64,000 nt of DNA from Styela clava (GCF_964204865.1 NC_135251.1:17608001-17672000); one strand, 5' to 3'; positions 1-13,780 are shown, numbered from the stretch's first letter. Notes: a model not told the origin generated them from the sequence alone. A program made the numbers and translations.

Positions 1-1193
1 TGCAATGGATATGAAACAAATTTTAATTTTATATAAATAAGTACTTCGATTTAATTTAACGGATAATCCAACTTATTTTTTTTTTTTGAAAAATTAATTT
101 CAGTGAAACTAGTCAACTGGCCAAACAACAATCGCCGATTCAGTCGAACAGTTATATTCGATATCAGAAACGTGTGACTAGTAGCCTATATAGCATATTT
201 TGTTGAAAATAGCGAATGTGAAAAGATTTATTATTAAAAAGGTTCTTGACCCCTTTCGAAAACGCTCATGACCGACTGTGGCGTATAGAGACCATAGGTA
301 AATAATTTTTCCATTTCAGTTCCTATTCTGGGTAATATGAAATCTAAAAAATATACTGAATTGTGAATATCTTACGTTTAGGAATAATGTCAACGGTTTT
401 CTTCATTTTTTCTAAAGTAAAAATGCAATAAAAAGTGGTAAGATTATCTTCATTTTCCTATATATACGTATTTTGTATAATTAAACAGTTTTAAGTTTAT
501 TCAAATAACTTCAAAACAGTAAAATTAATTGTGTCTCACTGTTTTATTATCCACTGGACCTGAGCTAGTAAAAAATCATTGTCGTAAAGGACTCGTTTTG
601 CAAATTGTTGGACTGAAATTCACTACTTGAGGAATTATAGCGAACAATTCATTTTTCATAAATGATATTTATTCTGTGCAATATAAGTTCTGAACAAGTA
701 ATATGCCTGGGTTTCATGCGATTCCATAGCGAGCCCGTCCAAAGTAATCTAGAATATAATTCATGGCGTCAACGTGTCTCGGTTTCAGTTGGATAAAGCA
801 GAACAAAACTCGTATACGTTCGGTATGTTACTTAAAACTGCAGGTATGATCACGACACAGCACCATAATATAACAAAAGTTTTATGCGACATATCTATTT
901 CATTTAATAGCAACTGCAACTAATAACAAAGTAGACTGTAGAAAATTGAAGCAAATATTTTTCATCTGTGAAATGCGTCCATATATGTTCTAATATATTA
1001 TGTAATTTAGAATAGAAATGAACATATCAGTATATCCACTGTTCAATGTGTCAAACATTGAAGTTAACGACTTTGTTCGTCTGTATCTTAATTTCCAAAC
1101 TAACATTTTGCATCATCCCGATTTTACAAATACTACTCCTATGACTAGACGCCGCTAATGTTGTTTTGACTTTGCCACATATATATATATATA
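1..1193. other. AT-rich non-coding stretch
   Basis: I see no exon with a credible splice context and no recognisable protein motif in either direction. The sequence is AT-rich and ends in a short (AT)n run that abuts the MITE that follows. Confidence 0.5.
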
Positions 1194-1528
1194 TACCTTG
1201 TTTCCCCGAAAATAAGACCTACCCTGAAAATAAGACCTAGTCAATAGCGCGAGTTTTTTTTTATTTTTTGACCTAGTTGATAGCAAGAAATCTCTTCAAC
1301 GCGTTTCAAATGATTGATCTAAAACGCGTGAGAGAGGAAAACGTGTTATTTAAGTAAATGGATATCGGTTGTCATATTTTTTATATTTAAAAATCTCGTA
1401 ATTCTCTACTTTGTAACATAGTTTTTGATAAATGAAAATAAAAGACATCCCCCGAAAATAAGCCCTAGTGTTATTTTTCGAAAGAAAATTGAAATAAGAC
1501 ACTGTCTTATTTTGGGGGAAACACGGTA
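1194..1528. mobile_element. TA-flanked MITE (Tc1/mariner-like)
   Basis: The left end reads CCTTGTTTCCCCGAAAATAAG and the right end is its near-perfect inverted complement (CTTATTTTGGGGGAAACACGG). Both ends abut TA/(AT)n, as expected for a TA-target element. The subterminal AATAAGACC-type motif is repeated inside. There is no transposase, so it is non-autonomous. Assignment to Tc1/mariner is inferred from the TA flank and TIR only. A second possible element end, CAGGGTGTCCAAAACG, starts near 1539. Confidence 0.6.
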
Positions 1529-1539
1529 TATATATATAC

Positions 1540-3060
1540 AGGGTGTCCAAAACGTTCCGCCATATTTCATAGCATTACCAATCGCAAATTTGAATAAATT
1601 TGGTTTATGATGAATGGGGACTATAACATTTCATTATAAAGACTTTATAATCGGGCGAAACTTTTTGGTATATTAGGTCATCAGGGAACTGACGTTATAT
1701 TTCACATTTTGTTTTTTTGAAGTTGAAGTTCAAAAAATGCCGAGACAATGGTATAAATGTGTGAATTAGACGAACCTCAGTATTTTCTCGTGGGAAAATC
1801 ACACTGCGCTGATTTTCCTGACCACATTGTCTGTTTTATTCATATAAAATTTTAAAGGCATCATACCTACCCACTAATCCAATAGGTTTGGTGGTGACTG
1901 ATTGATATTTTAAATCAGGAGGCGAATACTATGCGTGTGGGAAAGACGATATGTCTGGGCGCATGCTTGACCAAGCTTATTTTTACGAAACAGTTCACAA
2001 GTTTCGTCTCTAATAATTATGGGAAAAAAACGAGTCGACACGGATGCCTCGATCGTTAAACGATCCGTCAACGCAAACTACGATAAACCCCATTGTATTC
2101 ACAGTACTCCTAGAGAATCTTAGTCTACTTTCATTGGGCAGTTATAGACCACTCTTGGGACCATGTCACAATAAGACAAAAGTACCCCAATGAGTGCGTG
2201 GACGCTTAAGTTGAGAAACATATAAAACCTTTGCAAATTCCGCTATACGACTAAGTATTAATATTCCTGGAATCTAAAATTTAGTGTAAACTAAGTTCGG
2301 AACAAAGTGGGGGGATTATTGGAAAGATTGAATTCGATGAAAAACTCTTTGGTTGTTACTGAATTCATTAACAATCCGTCGATAGCAAGATATTGAGAAA
2401 ATGATCTCGGTCGAAGACAGGTTGGCCACCACGAGTATAGACTATGCGAATTCATTCGCACATGTGAATCCATTTTTTAAAAACCGCTGGCAGTCCTTTT
2501 TAAGTTAAAAGATTTGGAAGCTTGTCATATCTCAAAAAAGCAATCGAAGGTCATACTACCTATTTAAAGATGAGAATCACCAAGGAAAAGCAAAATCTAC
2601 TTTAAACTTTAATCTGAAAAGAAGTACACATCAATATCACGTATATGTATCATTTTTCTTTTTCCTGAAAGGTTTTTAGCGTGCAAACAGTGCTGCTCGC
2701 AAGCTCGAATCATGTAGGTAAAGATTACATGTGAGAGAACTGTTTACTTACAACTACCCGCGAAAAAAGAAAACGTTGTCTTTCAGTGGTTTTTAAACTT
2801 CTGTCCCTCGAGACGCATTTCGGCGAAAATCTGGCGCAGTTCGAACGTTTGAACGCAAATTAGATTCAAATTTATCATTTTTTAAAGATCATAACATATA
2901 ATTACGATTAATGTCCTTAATCGTAAGAACAGAGAATCCGTCAATACCGCGCCACCCACTCAGTTCTACATTTCGCTAACGAACGTTTTCAGCAAAATGA
3001 ATATTACAACTGAACCGATTCGTCTTCCGCCGTTTGTCTGTAGTTTTTGATCAGAGGCCG
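1540..3060. other. non-coding spacer
   Basis: Only short ORFs without splice context or family motifs are present. The first part may be the inside of a further degenerate DNA transposon beginning with CAGGGTGTCC near 1539, but no matching right end was found. Confidence 0.4.
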
Positions 3061-3069
3061 GTTGTTGTT

Positions 3070-4390
3070 GTTATTATTACATGTTTTATAGCGCTTATAA
3101 CTTCAGTGGTCTTTTGCGCCATTGATCAATTTGAATTAAAAATATCATACTAACATTATACAATATTCACAAATAAGTAATTATACAATTAAATCAATTA
3201 CAATAAGTATGTATTCCTAAATATTTCTGCACGTGCCCATCGACAAAACAAATTTAATAACAGTTTCAATAATGTCCATGTGACTAAGCACATCTTCCAA
3301 AGTCGGTTTCAATTTGAGTTTTCTGGCTTTGCTGATGACTGGAATTATCTGTTGATTACATTGCTGACAATGCAGTAGGCTAAGGTCTCAGGTACAAACC
3401 ACTGTTCGCACTATCCGTCGGAATGACAATCAATTTGATGTAAATGTGCATTCAGGGCGCAATGACCAGTTTGCATTCGGAACAAAAGAACTTGATATTT
3501 GCGTGATAAAGTTTGGTTTCCGAGTCGTGACACCGTGGTGGGATAAAATCTTTTATAATGGCTTGCTAAATCGCTATTAACATATTCCGTATTCCATTAT
3601 TCTCGAGACAATGTATCAAAAAAAGATTTTGTTTCCAAGGCGGAAAGTGGAAGCATTGGATCAATGGAAAGTTTGTTGATCCCCATATGAGCTGATGACC
3701 ATAGGAATGTCATTTGTATTCCTTGTTTTGTTAAAAGCGAGTTTATAGTTGCTATTTTCGAAATTAATATGTTTTTAAATGCTGAATAGTTACGAAGCGA
3801 TGAAAGGGCACCGAGACAATCTGTTATTATCCATACGTGCTCCGGTCTTGTTGTTGCGATTTATCTGAGACAACTCAGTATTGCGTATAGCTGCGATGTA
3901 TGTGAAGAGACGAAACGATGTAATTTCAGTTTTTTCTCTACTTTCGGTTGAGGGTTGAGGCACATAATATGCAGCACCCCACCAAATGGATTTTTCGAAC
4001 CGTCTGTGAATACTTGTGCATAGTCTTGATAGTTTTTGTGTACATGGTCAAGAAATGACGATTGAAGTATTGTTGGGGAGCATGTTCTATCATAAATCGT
4101 TAACGATGTATCAATTTGCAGTGACTTCATTATTCAGGGAGGAGTCTCGAAATTGACCTCTTTTGCAACAGAGAAGTCGTCAACAAAAGCTGTTAGTTTT
4201 TTCATATTAAAAGTTGCAAAGGATAGTTTGTCAGGAAAATATTCTTCCCAAGACTGTTTGAATAATTGTGCTGTAATTTCGCTGTCACGTGGAATCATTC
4301 TGCATTTGTAATGTAGGCATTCTCTATAATGTATATTATGCAAAGGCATTTCGTTACACTGGGAAAGTAGAGCTATAATAGGAGTAGCCT
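3070..4390 (-). mobile_element. decayed LINE 3' end with RNase H domain
   Basis: Read on the minus strand, fragments in several frames form the end of a non-LTR retrotransposon. At 4349-3861 a frame with one in-frame stop (TGA at 4136-4134) carries VFTDGSK, the first catalytic motif of LINE RNase H. In other frames follow DCLGALSSLRNYSAF (about 3810-3760) and the WSSAHMGI variant of the WVPSHVGI motif (about 3700), then LLFRMQTGHCALNAHLHQID (about 3490-3430). The element ends near 3070 in an AATAATAACAACAACAA tail. An RNase H domain after the RT points to an I/Jockey/R1-type LINE. Frameshifts and stops show it is dead. Confidence 0.7.
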
Positions 4391-4639
4391 ACTTTTCAAT
4401 GCACCCAAGCAAATGCGTAAACATTGCGATTGGATTGCCCAATATAGAAGGAGATGTACCATGCCTCCCTGCCATACTCAAGAGACTGGTTAAAAGGCTG
4501 CAGATAATTTTTATGTGGTATATTTTTACTGCATGCTTATAGGCCTACCATGTGTTGAAAGATACAACGTCTCACTTGGTAAAAAAATAAATAAAAGCAG
4601 TATCTCGTAGGATAAAATATGCTCTCTCGGGCAGAGAGA

Positions 4640-5312
4640 TGAACTTGACTTATTTTCGAAATTAATGCTGACGTATTGACTTATGTTTCGTCCAGTAAAT
4701 ATCTTGGTGTTTTCCTATCCAGTGATCTTAGAGATGACCTTGACTTGAAACGTCAGTATAAATCAATTTATTTTATAGCCCATACAATTTTGAAAAAATT
4801 TGTCAATTGTTCCACTACTGTGAAAAATCTTTTATTTAGGACGTATTGTTGTAGCATTTATAACTGCCATCTCTGGTTGTTTTTCAATAATTATAATTAT
4901 AAAAAAGTTAAAATTTCATATAATAATGCTTATTGCGTAATTCACTGTGTCTCTAGATCTGAGAGTGTCCGTCACAAAATGGTATCTGGGAACATTCCCT
5001 CTTTCGAAGCACTCCATAGAAAAAATCTGTGGTTGTTCATGACAAGATGCAGGAACTCCAATAACATTTTATCACAATCAATATTTGATTCCCAGATACT
5101 GTTTGTTACGGGCTATCTTAGATTCTATACCTCACTTTTGGTCTCTTAACTTGCTTTTTTATAACTCTTTTTTGAGACTTACTGTGAATCTGATTGTCAT
5201 ATCAGTTATTTTATGTATTTATTGCGTTATTTTTGTTTTGCTTATGTTTATTTGTTGTGTTGTTTTTATATGGACCACAGCGGTCTGGAGTAATAAACGA
5301 ATTGAATTGAAT
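4640..5312 (+). mobile_element. decayed CR1/L2-like LINE, 3' end
   Basis: The frame ending at 5149 carries SSKYLGVFLSSDL, KKFVNCSTTVKNLLFRTYC and a following block ending in VPSF-like IPSFEAL. This is the thumb/C-terminal part of reverse transcriptase in CR1/L2-like non-LTR elements, where the usual text is LFKTYC...LYCxQLW. The 3' UTR ends in TGGACCACAGCGGTCTGGAG, ATAAA and a short GAATT-type repeat at 5296-5312, typical of these LINEs. Only about 670 bp remain, so the copy is 5'-truncated. It lies next to an oppositely oriented LINE fragment. Confidence 0.72.
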
Positions 5313-5880
5313 TATTATCGGTAGGCCTATATGAATATTTGGATCTCCAAAAACGTTTTTAGCCCTCAACTTTGGATCGATTCAAATCTGTGATTCTACC
5401 GTGTATGGCAAGTGTTTTTTCAATATCAGTCCTAGATTATATCCTAAATAAACACCATTACGTTTTATGTTGCTATTGTCTGGCATGCGCAATAAAAGGC
5501 CAAATTGTAGCCAATCGACAAGTCTAACACTTTTTTCAAAGAAATACCAGCCAGCAGTGCAACGATAACATAGGAATCGTAGATCAATAATTTATTAGAA
5601 TCGAATAAAATTTCCGTGATGAATTTAGACTTCGGAAAAATATCATAGTTTCTCATCAACGACTAACATACCTAAAACTGTGAACACATGATATGAGGAA
5701 ATATAGACGTTTCTGCATGATCGACTGCGACACGTTGTAAAATCGCTGGAGCGAAAACACCGGCATGAGTGATGTTGTTACGTGTAGGCCGCCGGTTTTG
5801 CATTTTGCATAAGTTCCTGAACTTTTCCGTATAAACGTTTGTGGTTCTCATTTTATAGAAAATAGGTTTTACTTGTCGTT
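5313..5880. promoter_or_regulatory. spacer upstream of DDOST
   Basis: This interval holds the presumed DDOST promoter and 5' UTR. No TATA box was recognised. An acceptor-like CTCATTTTATAG lies about 22 bases before the ATG, so a 5' UTR intron or spliced leader is possible. Confidence 0.3.
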
Positions 5881-8800
5881 ATGGACTTAGTATATAGAAT
5901 TTCGATTTTTGCTATTGCTTTAGCCGTCGTTTTGGCGAAGGAAAATTCGAACAAAAAGGCTTTGGTATTAGTCGATAGTGCAGACATCAAATCAACCCAT
6001 TCCATATTTTTCAAATCTTTAAAAGGTGAGTGGCTATTTGATCCTTATTTATGTATAGCCTAGATGCTGGTAGGCATATACAAAAAAAGTAAAATAAAAG
6101 CTTAGTCTACTCTGATCAGTATTCTATTATTCTTACCAATGATCTGATGACAGAGTCGAAATGGTTCTGGAATTGACAAGCGTAAAAAATAATTACAAAA
6201 GTAAAAACATCTCGCTTACATGTTTGTTATAACACAATAATGATTGAAATGAAGTGTGCAATTAATTTTTTAATATCTCAACGCCTGAACCTTGCAAGCT
6301 CCCTCCAACATCTGAATATTGAAATATTTCAAGGTACAAGATAACTTCTGGTGTGAATTAGATTATTTATCAATGTCAATTCTCGGTTTCATATTGGATT
6401 AATAGTAAATTGTTTATAATATTTCAGACAGAGGCTTGGAATTGTCATTCAGATCTGCGGATGATGCAGGATTAGAGTTGATGAAATATGGAGTTGCATT
6501 GTATGATCATCTCATTGTATTTGCGCCTTCTGTAGAAGGTAACATTTATTCAAGTTGTTATATTTATATGGAACTTCACAATTTGTTTATCTACTTTCTG
6601 ACTTTATTTATTCATCTCACTATACCCAAGTATTACTTTAGCCATCTTCAAGACCCAAAATAATGATCATTAAATTTCTGATTAGTCGTATACAATTGGC
6701 TATACATTTGAATATTGAAAGTAATTTTTCTGTGATCTTCGATTCAATCTCGTCTAACTAAAAGCTTCCAAGTGAAATTTCTATTTTAATTTTATGTCTT
6801 GTATGTAATGTCTTGAATAGGCCTATTTATCTACATTGCGTCTTTCTGCTTGTGAATGATTAGTATTGTTAAGATGTTACTTATGATTGACCATCCTTAT
6901 TCCTAAATTTGAAATAGCCTAGTTATTAAGTCTGAAAGTTTGTGTCAGAATAGGGTCTGTATTTGTCTATATCAATATTTCATGTATAATCTCCTATTTA
7001 CAGATTTTGGTGGTGATATTAAAGTTTCAACCATCACTGAATTCATTGATAAAGGAGGAAATGTTCTGATTGCTGCAGATTCCAACATTGGAGAACCAAT
7101 TCGTGAACTTGCATCGGAATGTGGGGTTGAATTTGATGAGGTGATTGTTTGCAAATCTTCGAAAATACTTTCGTCAAAGATGAGAATTTCCAAATATAGA
7201 TCAAGATCTTGTGATAAAATTTATTTCAGCCATTACTATATATCAGAGGTGTGCAACCTGCGTCCTGCGTGCCAAATGCGGCCCACAAGGAAAAATTGTG
7301 CGGCCCACGGAGGAGTGCCTTTTTTGATGTTGTGCTCACAAAACAAGTTTTTAATTTAGTTTAATCTGGTGCATGCGAGTAATCATAAACCCTTTGCACT
7401 GCAAAGGTTATACCTTACCTATTATATATTTTCCTATCTAATTTATTATCTATACCTATGACGTTACAACTCCCTAACTGCTAGCTTGTGCGAAGCGAAC
7501 AACGCATGCCATAAGATCAATACCCAAAATTTTTGTTCTTGCAACTACTAAAAATTCTATGTTAAATAAAGGTGCGGCCCGTGATTTTACCTAGTTATTT
7601 ATATCTGGCCCTCGTGTATTAGAGGTTGCACACCCCTGCTCTTTTGTATCACTTTTTTATAACAATATTTGCTCAAAGAGAGATCAGGAGAACTCGTTCG
7701 TTAAGTGAAAACCTAGTACTTGATGCAGTCTATGTCAATACTATCATGCATACAGCTATGTAGTGGTGAATTCCATATGACTGAAGTTTAGGAAAAAAAC
7801 TCTGGTCATAGAATTTTTTTGTCCGGTACACCGACTGCAGTAGCAAGTTTTATCGCTGAAAATTATTTGGGAGGGTCTGGAAGTTCACATAATACAGTCC
7901 ATTATCTATGAAATAAGCAAAAGCACAACGATACAGTCCATTATCTATGAAACAAAACAAAAGCACAACGATGCAAGTGCACCATTTCGTCAATGGGAGA
8001 ATTCGTTGGAAGCCAATCATATTTGATCTTCTATTTTACGTTTAGGTTAAGTACAGTTATAGCATGTAGAAAGGGGGTACTCATTATCATTTTCATTCAT
8101 TTGTTGTTGTTGTTGTTTACAGGAGAAAACCATGGTGATTGATCACCATAATTTTGATGTTAGTGACAAGGGATCACACACAAAAATAGTTGCATGCAAG
8201 AAAAATCTTATCGCCGCCAAAAATATTGTTGGGGAACCGAAGGCGCCGATCCTTTTTAGGGGTATAGGGTGAGTTGCTCTTATGTTTTCTTAATTAGACA
8301 TATTATTGTTTCTGTGTGCTGATAAAGCCAACATGGTTTCAGTGTATTGCTAGTGCATTCACCCATCAGTCAGCCTAACGTGCCATCGCAGGTTGAAAAC
8401 GTCCCAGTTCAAATCCTGTGACCATCTCCTCACCCATGGTGCCATAAATTAAGGAGGCTATGTGCAGAACTTTGAAAGATGCCTCTTTCAAAAACATAAC
8501 TTCTCCATCCTTTTGTATGCTGTTCATCCAGAAATTTTTACAGATCCTTTTGTCAATCGTGACAGCCTTGGCAGTTAAAGTGTAAAACTGTACCATGTTG
8601 GTATCGCACCGCACATCTGGGGTTGTAATCATGTAATCATGCATCACCCAGGGTGTAATAAATTAGCTAGGCACTACCGAACTGAAAGAATTTTGGTCCT
8701 TTCGAAAATAGTACCTCTTTACATATTGTTAGATATTAATGGCCTTGTTTGTAGCAAAAAGCGTGTATTAGAGCTACCCTATTTCAAAATGGTTTGGTAT

Positions 8801-11800
8801 GACTGAAAAAGTATTCCTGATTTAGACATCTTGTTATCAAATGTTTGACATTTCAACTTCCATCCATTCATAGACTCTAATATTCTCATTGTTACAGAAT
8901 GTCATTAGACTCTGAAAATCCACTTGCGCTCAACATACTTCATGCATCGAAAACAGCCTACTCCTTTTTCCCTGAAGAACAGATCAAAGAGTACCCTCTT
9001 GCTGTAGGCTCTAGTACTGTACTGATCTCTGGATTGCAAGCTCGCAACAATGCAAGAGTAGTGTTTTCTGGATCACTTGATCTTTTCAGCGATGAATATT
9101 TTCAATCTGCAGTAAAGAAGGCTAGTGAAGATGGAAAACAGTAAGTCTTTGGACTCTGAAAACTGAAATAATAATTTCCTGGATTAGGGATAAAAGAGGA
9201 AATTTGTTAGTTTTTCATGTGTAGATCCAAATGCAAGCATATTAATCAAGGTCTGTTTATTTCGAAAATTTTCCACCACTCCTAATCCGAGCGAATTTTA
9301 TAAAATAGCTATGACTTAGACACCTGGTTAACAAATTTTGATTCAGTTTTAGGTTGGCAGATCTCGATTCAAGGCTAAAAAAAATTTTAACTTCAGCTTC
9401 CACAGCAAGGAAACTTTTTTACTGGACTTTTGAGAATTTTGAGCATTTGACTTGATGACTCCAACCCTAAAAATTTGCAACTTTGGCAGTACCATTCTTT
9501 GCCAGTCTAGATAAATAACGCATAGTACATACCCTCCATGCAATGGTGTCAAATATAACAATTTTCTCATACAAGGAGTAAAAAGCGCAAAAAAGTAGAA
9601 AACCACTAGTTATAAAATTATGTCACTAGCTATGTTCTGCTACAAAAAATCAATAGTTTCAAGAAACTCTACCTAACATGTTTAATTTTATTACATCAAA
9701 ATATTTACAATGTATAGGAATATGTCTGCTATAGTTTCTATTGAGATAGCTGATGATTAATTTGATCCATTTTTACAATGCAGTCTTCATCATCATTTCA
9801 GATTGTTGAATACTGGATTGTAAAATGTTTATTTCATCTCTTGAAATTGTTATAATTTTTCCTATTAACATTTTATTCAATTCAGACATGTCAGATCAGG
9901 AAATCAAGTACTGGTAGAAAGCTTGTCAAGATGGGTTTTCCAAGAAAGGGGTGTGCTGAGAGCAAGAGATGTGATTCATCATAAGCACGGAGAAAAAGAA
10001 GCACCTGCCTCTTATACAATCACTGACATGGTGGTAAGTATAATAGGTATAGTAAATCATAGATAGGTTTTTATGAACTGGTGGTTATGGTATTGTACTA
10101 TTCATTATTAGGAATATGCAAGGATTTCTCCAAATCCCAGTTCCTTTGACAGAATTTGCTCAAAGAAAAGTCTTGCACACTCAATTAGAAGTAAACACAA
10201 GCATAGTTACATGTGGTCACTGAATGCCAAGAGTTACTGAAACTATTCGGGTAGCTTTATGCACCAACGTTTGCAGATTCCTGCAAGGCTTTAGGCATTT
10301 CGAAGCGATGCGATTGTTTATTAAAAAAGATCCTTGTCTACATAGACTTCAAAAAAATCAGAGACCAGAGGATAGATCCTTGCCACATAATCAAATCATC
10401 TTCTTGGCCACATAATCAAAAAATCTTATCCAATTATCTCTTTCCAGGAATACATATAAACATACCATATTTTATTACACACCGTCAACTTGATGACTTG
10501 GAAGTACGTTGTTTTCACATTTTTAAATGTCACAAAAAACTGTAAAAGTCATTCTCCATATTATATTAGGTTATATGAAGTTCTTTTAAATTGGCAGCAT
10601 TATAGCATTATAATCGAAGAGTTACAGCAAGACGGTACATGGAGACCTTACAAAGGTACTGATGTCCAGATGGAATTTGTTCGTATTGATCCATTTGTAA
10701 GAATTGTTCTCAAAGGTGATCCCAAAACAGGAAGATTTTCAGCTGATTTCAAACTGCCTGATGTTTACGGTGTGTTCCAATTTAAAGTCGACTACACCAG
10801 GCTTGGCTGGACTTTCCTGAGCAGTTCTACTCAGGTAACGTTTGTTTACTTGTTGATGGTTGCAACCAGCGCCGGGATAAATAATTTTAAGAACAGATTT
10901 CCTTTTGTATTAAAGTAACTAACAACAGGTTCCCTCATTCCAGAAAATTTATGTATGTCACTGTGTAAGCTACGTTAACATGACAAGGTTACATGAATCT
11001 AACACATTCCAAAATATACCACTAGTCATCAAGTGCGGTGCATGTGTCCTGTTTGCTATGTCTAACGTCTAAAACAAGATGGGGTTGCTGGTATCGAAAC
11101 ATTCCAAAAAATGGGTTTGTGTGATCTACCTGAATTGCACCACTAGTTGAGATTCGCTTACGCCTAGCTGTCTTGAGCGATTCAATGTTTCTGTCTCGTA
11201 TTCCATTGAGATACTTTACTTGCACATTAAGCACATTTTTTCAACATCTTATTATGAGCCAGAATACAACTCCATGGATATTTGTGTAATAAGCCATAAA
11301 AAAAAGTAAATGTACCTTGCCCAATTCGTATCAACTTTCATTCAAAATAACGAGTGCCTTTTTGCTGGACAATCTCGATCAATTCTTATTTCCATTTCTA
11401 GTTTTAGTTGTTGGTTCCAGCCACATATGCTTTGTCATAGTAGACAGGCAAATTATTGAATTGATAAATCCTTGCATTGTTATCTATTTAAAAACTAATT
11501 GCATAAAGAATAATTCTTAAGTGGGCCATTGTTTGTACTGAATTTAAATTCTCCATGCTGATAAAGGGGCCACAAAATACCGAACATGGGTTTCTTGCCC
11601 TACTTTTACACTACACTACACATTTTTACGCATTTACTATTTTTTCCAGGTGTCTGTACGTCCACTGCAACACACTCAATATGAGAGATTTATTTGGTCT
11701 GCATTCCCATATTATGCAAGTGCTTTCAGCATGATGATTGGTGTTGTGCTTTTTTCATTTGTCTTTTTATACCACAAGTCAGATGGAGGGAAGAAGAAAA

Positions 11801-11808
11801 CAGAATAA
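5881..11808 (+). CDS. DDOST: oligosaccharyltransferase 48-kDa subunit (DDOST/OST48)
   Basis: The gene encodes a non-catalytic core subunit of the ER oligosaccharyltransferase, which transfers the dolichol-linked glycan to Asn of nascent proteins. Exons are 5881-6025, 6428-6538, 7004-7140, 8123-8268, 8898-9140, 9886-10033, 10598-10834 and 11650-11808. All junctions are GT-AG and join in phase to give 441 aa, about the family length. Residues 1-20 are a signal peptide. Family motifs seen include [50 protein letters not shown] and [13 protein letters not shown]. The C-terminus has one membrane helix (about 412-433) and ends KKTE, a dilysine ER-retrieval signal. Introns hold a hAT element, a 39-bp tandem duplication and a possible SINE. 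A poly(A) signal is at 11935-11940. No frameshift is seen and identification is secure. Confidence 0.96.
7244..7638 (+). mobile_element. non-autonomous hAT element in DDOST intron 3
   Basis: It begins CAGAGGTGTGCAACCT and ends with the inverted AGGTTGCACACCCCTG. The interior has GCGGCCC motifs and no transposase. It is the same family as the element at 19088-19702, which lies in the opposite orientation. The flanks show no clear 8-bp duplication, so this copy is probably older. Confidence 0.75.
7894..7972 (+). repeat. 39-bp tandem duplication in DDOST intron 3
   Basis: Two adjacent near-identical units, 7894-7932 and 7933-7972, both start ACAGTCCATTATCTATGAAA and end AAAAGCACAACGAT or close to it. 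This is a simple local duplication with no coding effect. Confidence 0.8.
8345..8675 (+). mobile_element. possible tRNA-derived SINE in DDOST intron 4
   Basis: TCAGCCTAACGTG (8370-8382) resembles a pol III A box. AGTTCAAATCCTG (8406-8418) is a good B box, about 36 bases downstream. CACCCATGGTGCCATAAATT and the similar CACCCAGGGTGTAATAAATT recur about 210 bases apart. No clear tail or target-site duplication was identified, so this is tentative. Confidence 0.35.
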
Positions 11809-11934
11809 CGTCAAACTTGAATATAAAAATACTGTATTGAATAGGTGACTTCAAAAAATCCTTAGAAGTCACCAGAATTTAGATGTTTAAATTCGGTTGA
11901 AAACAGTCAATTTTTTTTCCACATTTTTTCGCAA

Positions 11935-11940
11935 AATAAA
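11935..11940 (+). terminator. poly(A) signal of DDOST
   Basis: AATAAA lies 127 bases after the DDOST stop codon and is the first canonical hexamer there. Confidence 0.55.
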
Positions 11941-13667
11941 AATTATTGTGAATTTTTTAGCAAAACTTTGGCGATCTTGAACAAAGCGATCTACTAATAT
12001 TCAAAAAATTCAAGTTTAATATAGTGAATACCCGTTAAAATCGGTAGAATTGATCAACTGATTTTATGTCTGTTAAAACTGTACTATTTCAAACATATTT
12101 TTCTTATCTTTGAGTCGCTTAATATTTTAATGCAAATCAGAGTTGATAAAAATTTCATATCGATTCATCGCAATAATGTCTGAAAGTTTCCCACTTAATA
12201 GTTTCTTTTTTTCCTGTGGGTGGGCTTATCCATTAAAATCATCAAGTTAATCAAAAGAATTCTTTCACACCTTTTTAAAAATTTCTTCTGATAAAGAGTT
12301 AATTCCAAAAAAAAAATTCATTATGACCACAGCAATTTATAAAATCCGGGTAGCCAGATAATTACCAACTCTATTAAAATTATTTTGGTAACTTGGAGCT
12401 GATGAATCTGCTGGCTGTGTGTTCTTCCTCGATTTGTGCATTTCAGTGTGCACCCTCCTATAAGAAAAAATATTGTACAAATTTTCAATACGAGGGTATA
12501 TGCGAAACTGTAGAATCTGGTTGCATATAATCGTATGTTGGCCTTGAGATAGAATTCAGCTCTTAATTTAAGCCTGGCATATTTTGTCATCCTGTCTTAT
12601 AAATGATTTGGTAATACCATGAGGGAATATTGTTCATGGATTGGAACTTCGGTATCTAAGTTCACATGGCTCCTTAAATTATCATGAAATTGGTGTTATT
12701 TTAGTGCATTTTCCAGTTTTTTTTTCATATAGAATGGATATATATACGTAGAAAAAACACTATACTAAGCACCAGATTTAATGGATATTTGTCTATTGAG
12801 GAACCCCCATCTCTTTTAATGCTATTTGGTTTAAGTGGTTTTCGGTGAATTTTGTGAGGTTGCAATTTACTGCTATATTTGCACTGTCGACTCTGTATTT
12901 CCTAACAATCTGAAGCATTTTCCATTTGGTTTAGTGCTTTATAAAGCACAGCGGTCTGAAGTTGATAGTAAATATTTATGAGGTCTTTGTTTTAATAACC
13001 GAATGTTCCAAATGTTTGGTGAAAAAAAGTTTGTTGGTAGATTTTCTAAACAATTGAGGCAATAAAATTTTCTGGAATAGTTCAAAGTGTTTTGTGACAA
13101 CCTAGTATATCGTACCGTAATCAGGTTAGTCAACATAAACCGGAACAGTTTTTTGTGTACGTAGACCTACGACTTACTGCAGATCGGTTTAAACCTGTAC
13201 GCTCGGTCCTCTCCGACCCCCTCAGAAAACTCGCGACTCCTGAATATTCGTGAATGACTGCGTCGTGGCGTTAACAAGCCTAAATATATTTGGCGCCCAA
13301 ATGTGCACTTTTAAATGCACAAATTGTTCCCGCGCAATTTATTATCGTGTAAGATAATTGGAGCCCAAATTTTTAATTATATCATACCAAAGTTCTCTTA
13401 TTACCTTATGACAAACCTGGTAAAAGAACTCGCGACAAGGTCGTATGAAAAATAGTTAACTGTAGAATATTGAATCAAAATCGTGGGTTTCCCGCGTGTA
13501 TATATATGTATGGATAATTTGTAGCAATGCACGCCCGTTCAAAATGTTTCACACAACTCTGTTCCAGATAATTCTCATCTAGTCAGGTAATTTGAAAGCA
13601 AACTACCAAAAACACAGCATTGATTTAGCACAGCAGCAAATTTACAGAAATTCATTGGATGAGATTA
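11941..13667. other. non-coding spacer between DDOST and the cysteine-rich gene
   Basis: No supported gene. A short CACAGCGGTCTGAAG near 12947 resembles the 3' UTR of the LINE at 4640-5312 and may be a tiny relic. Confidence 0.4.
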
Positions 13668-13673
13668 TTTATT
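13668..13673 (-). terminator. poly(A) signal of cysteine-rich peptide gene
   Basis: AATAAA on the minus strand, about 108 bases beyond the stop codon of the 13781-15506 gene. It supports that gene's end. Confidence 0.55.
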
Positions 13674-13780
13674 ACAGTATTTCTCAGTAATAACTCGATT
13701 TCATTGAATTAACATTCCAAACATTAACACGATGATTATTTCATGTTGATCACGGTATTGGTGCCAATACTCTTCTTCCG

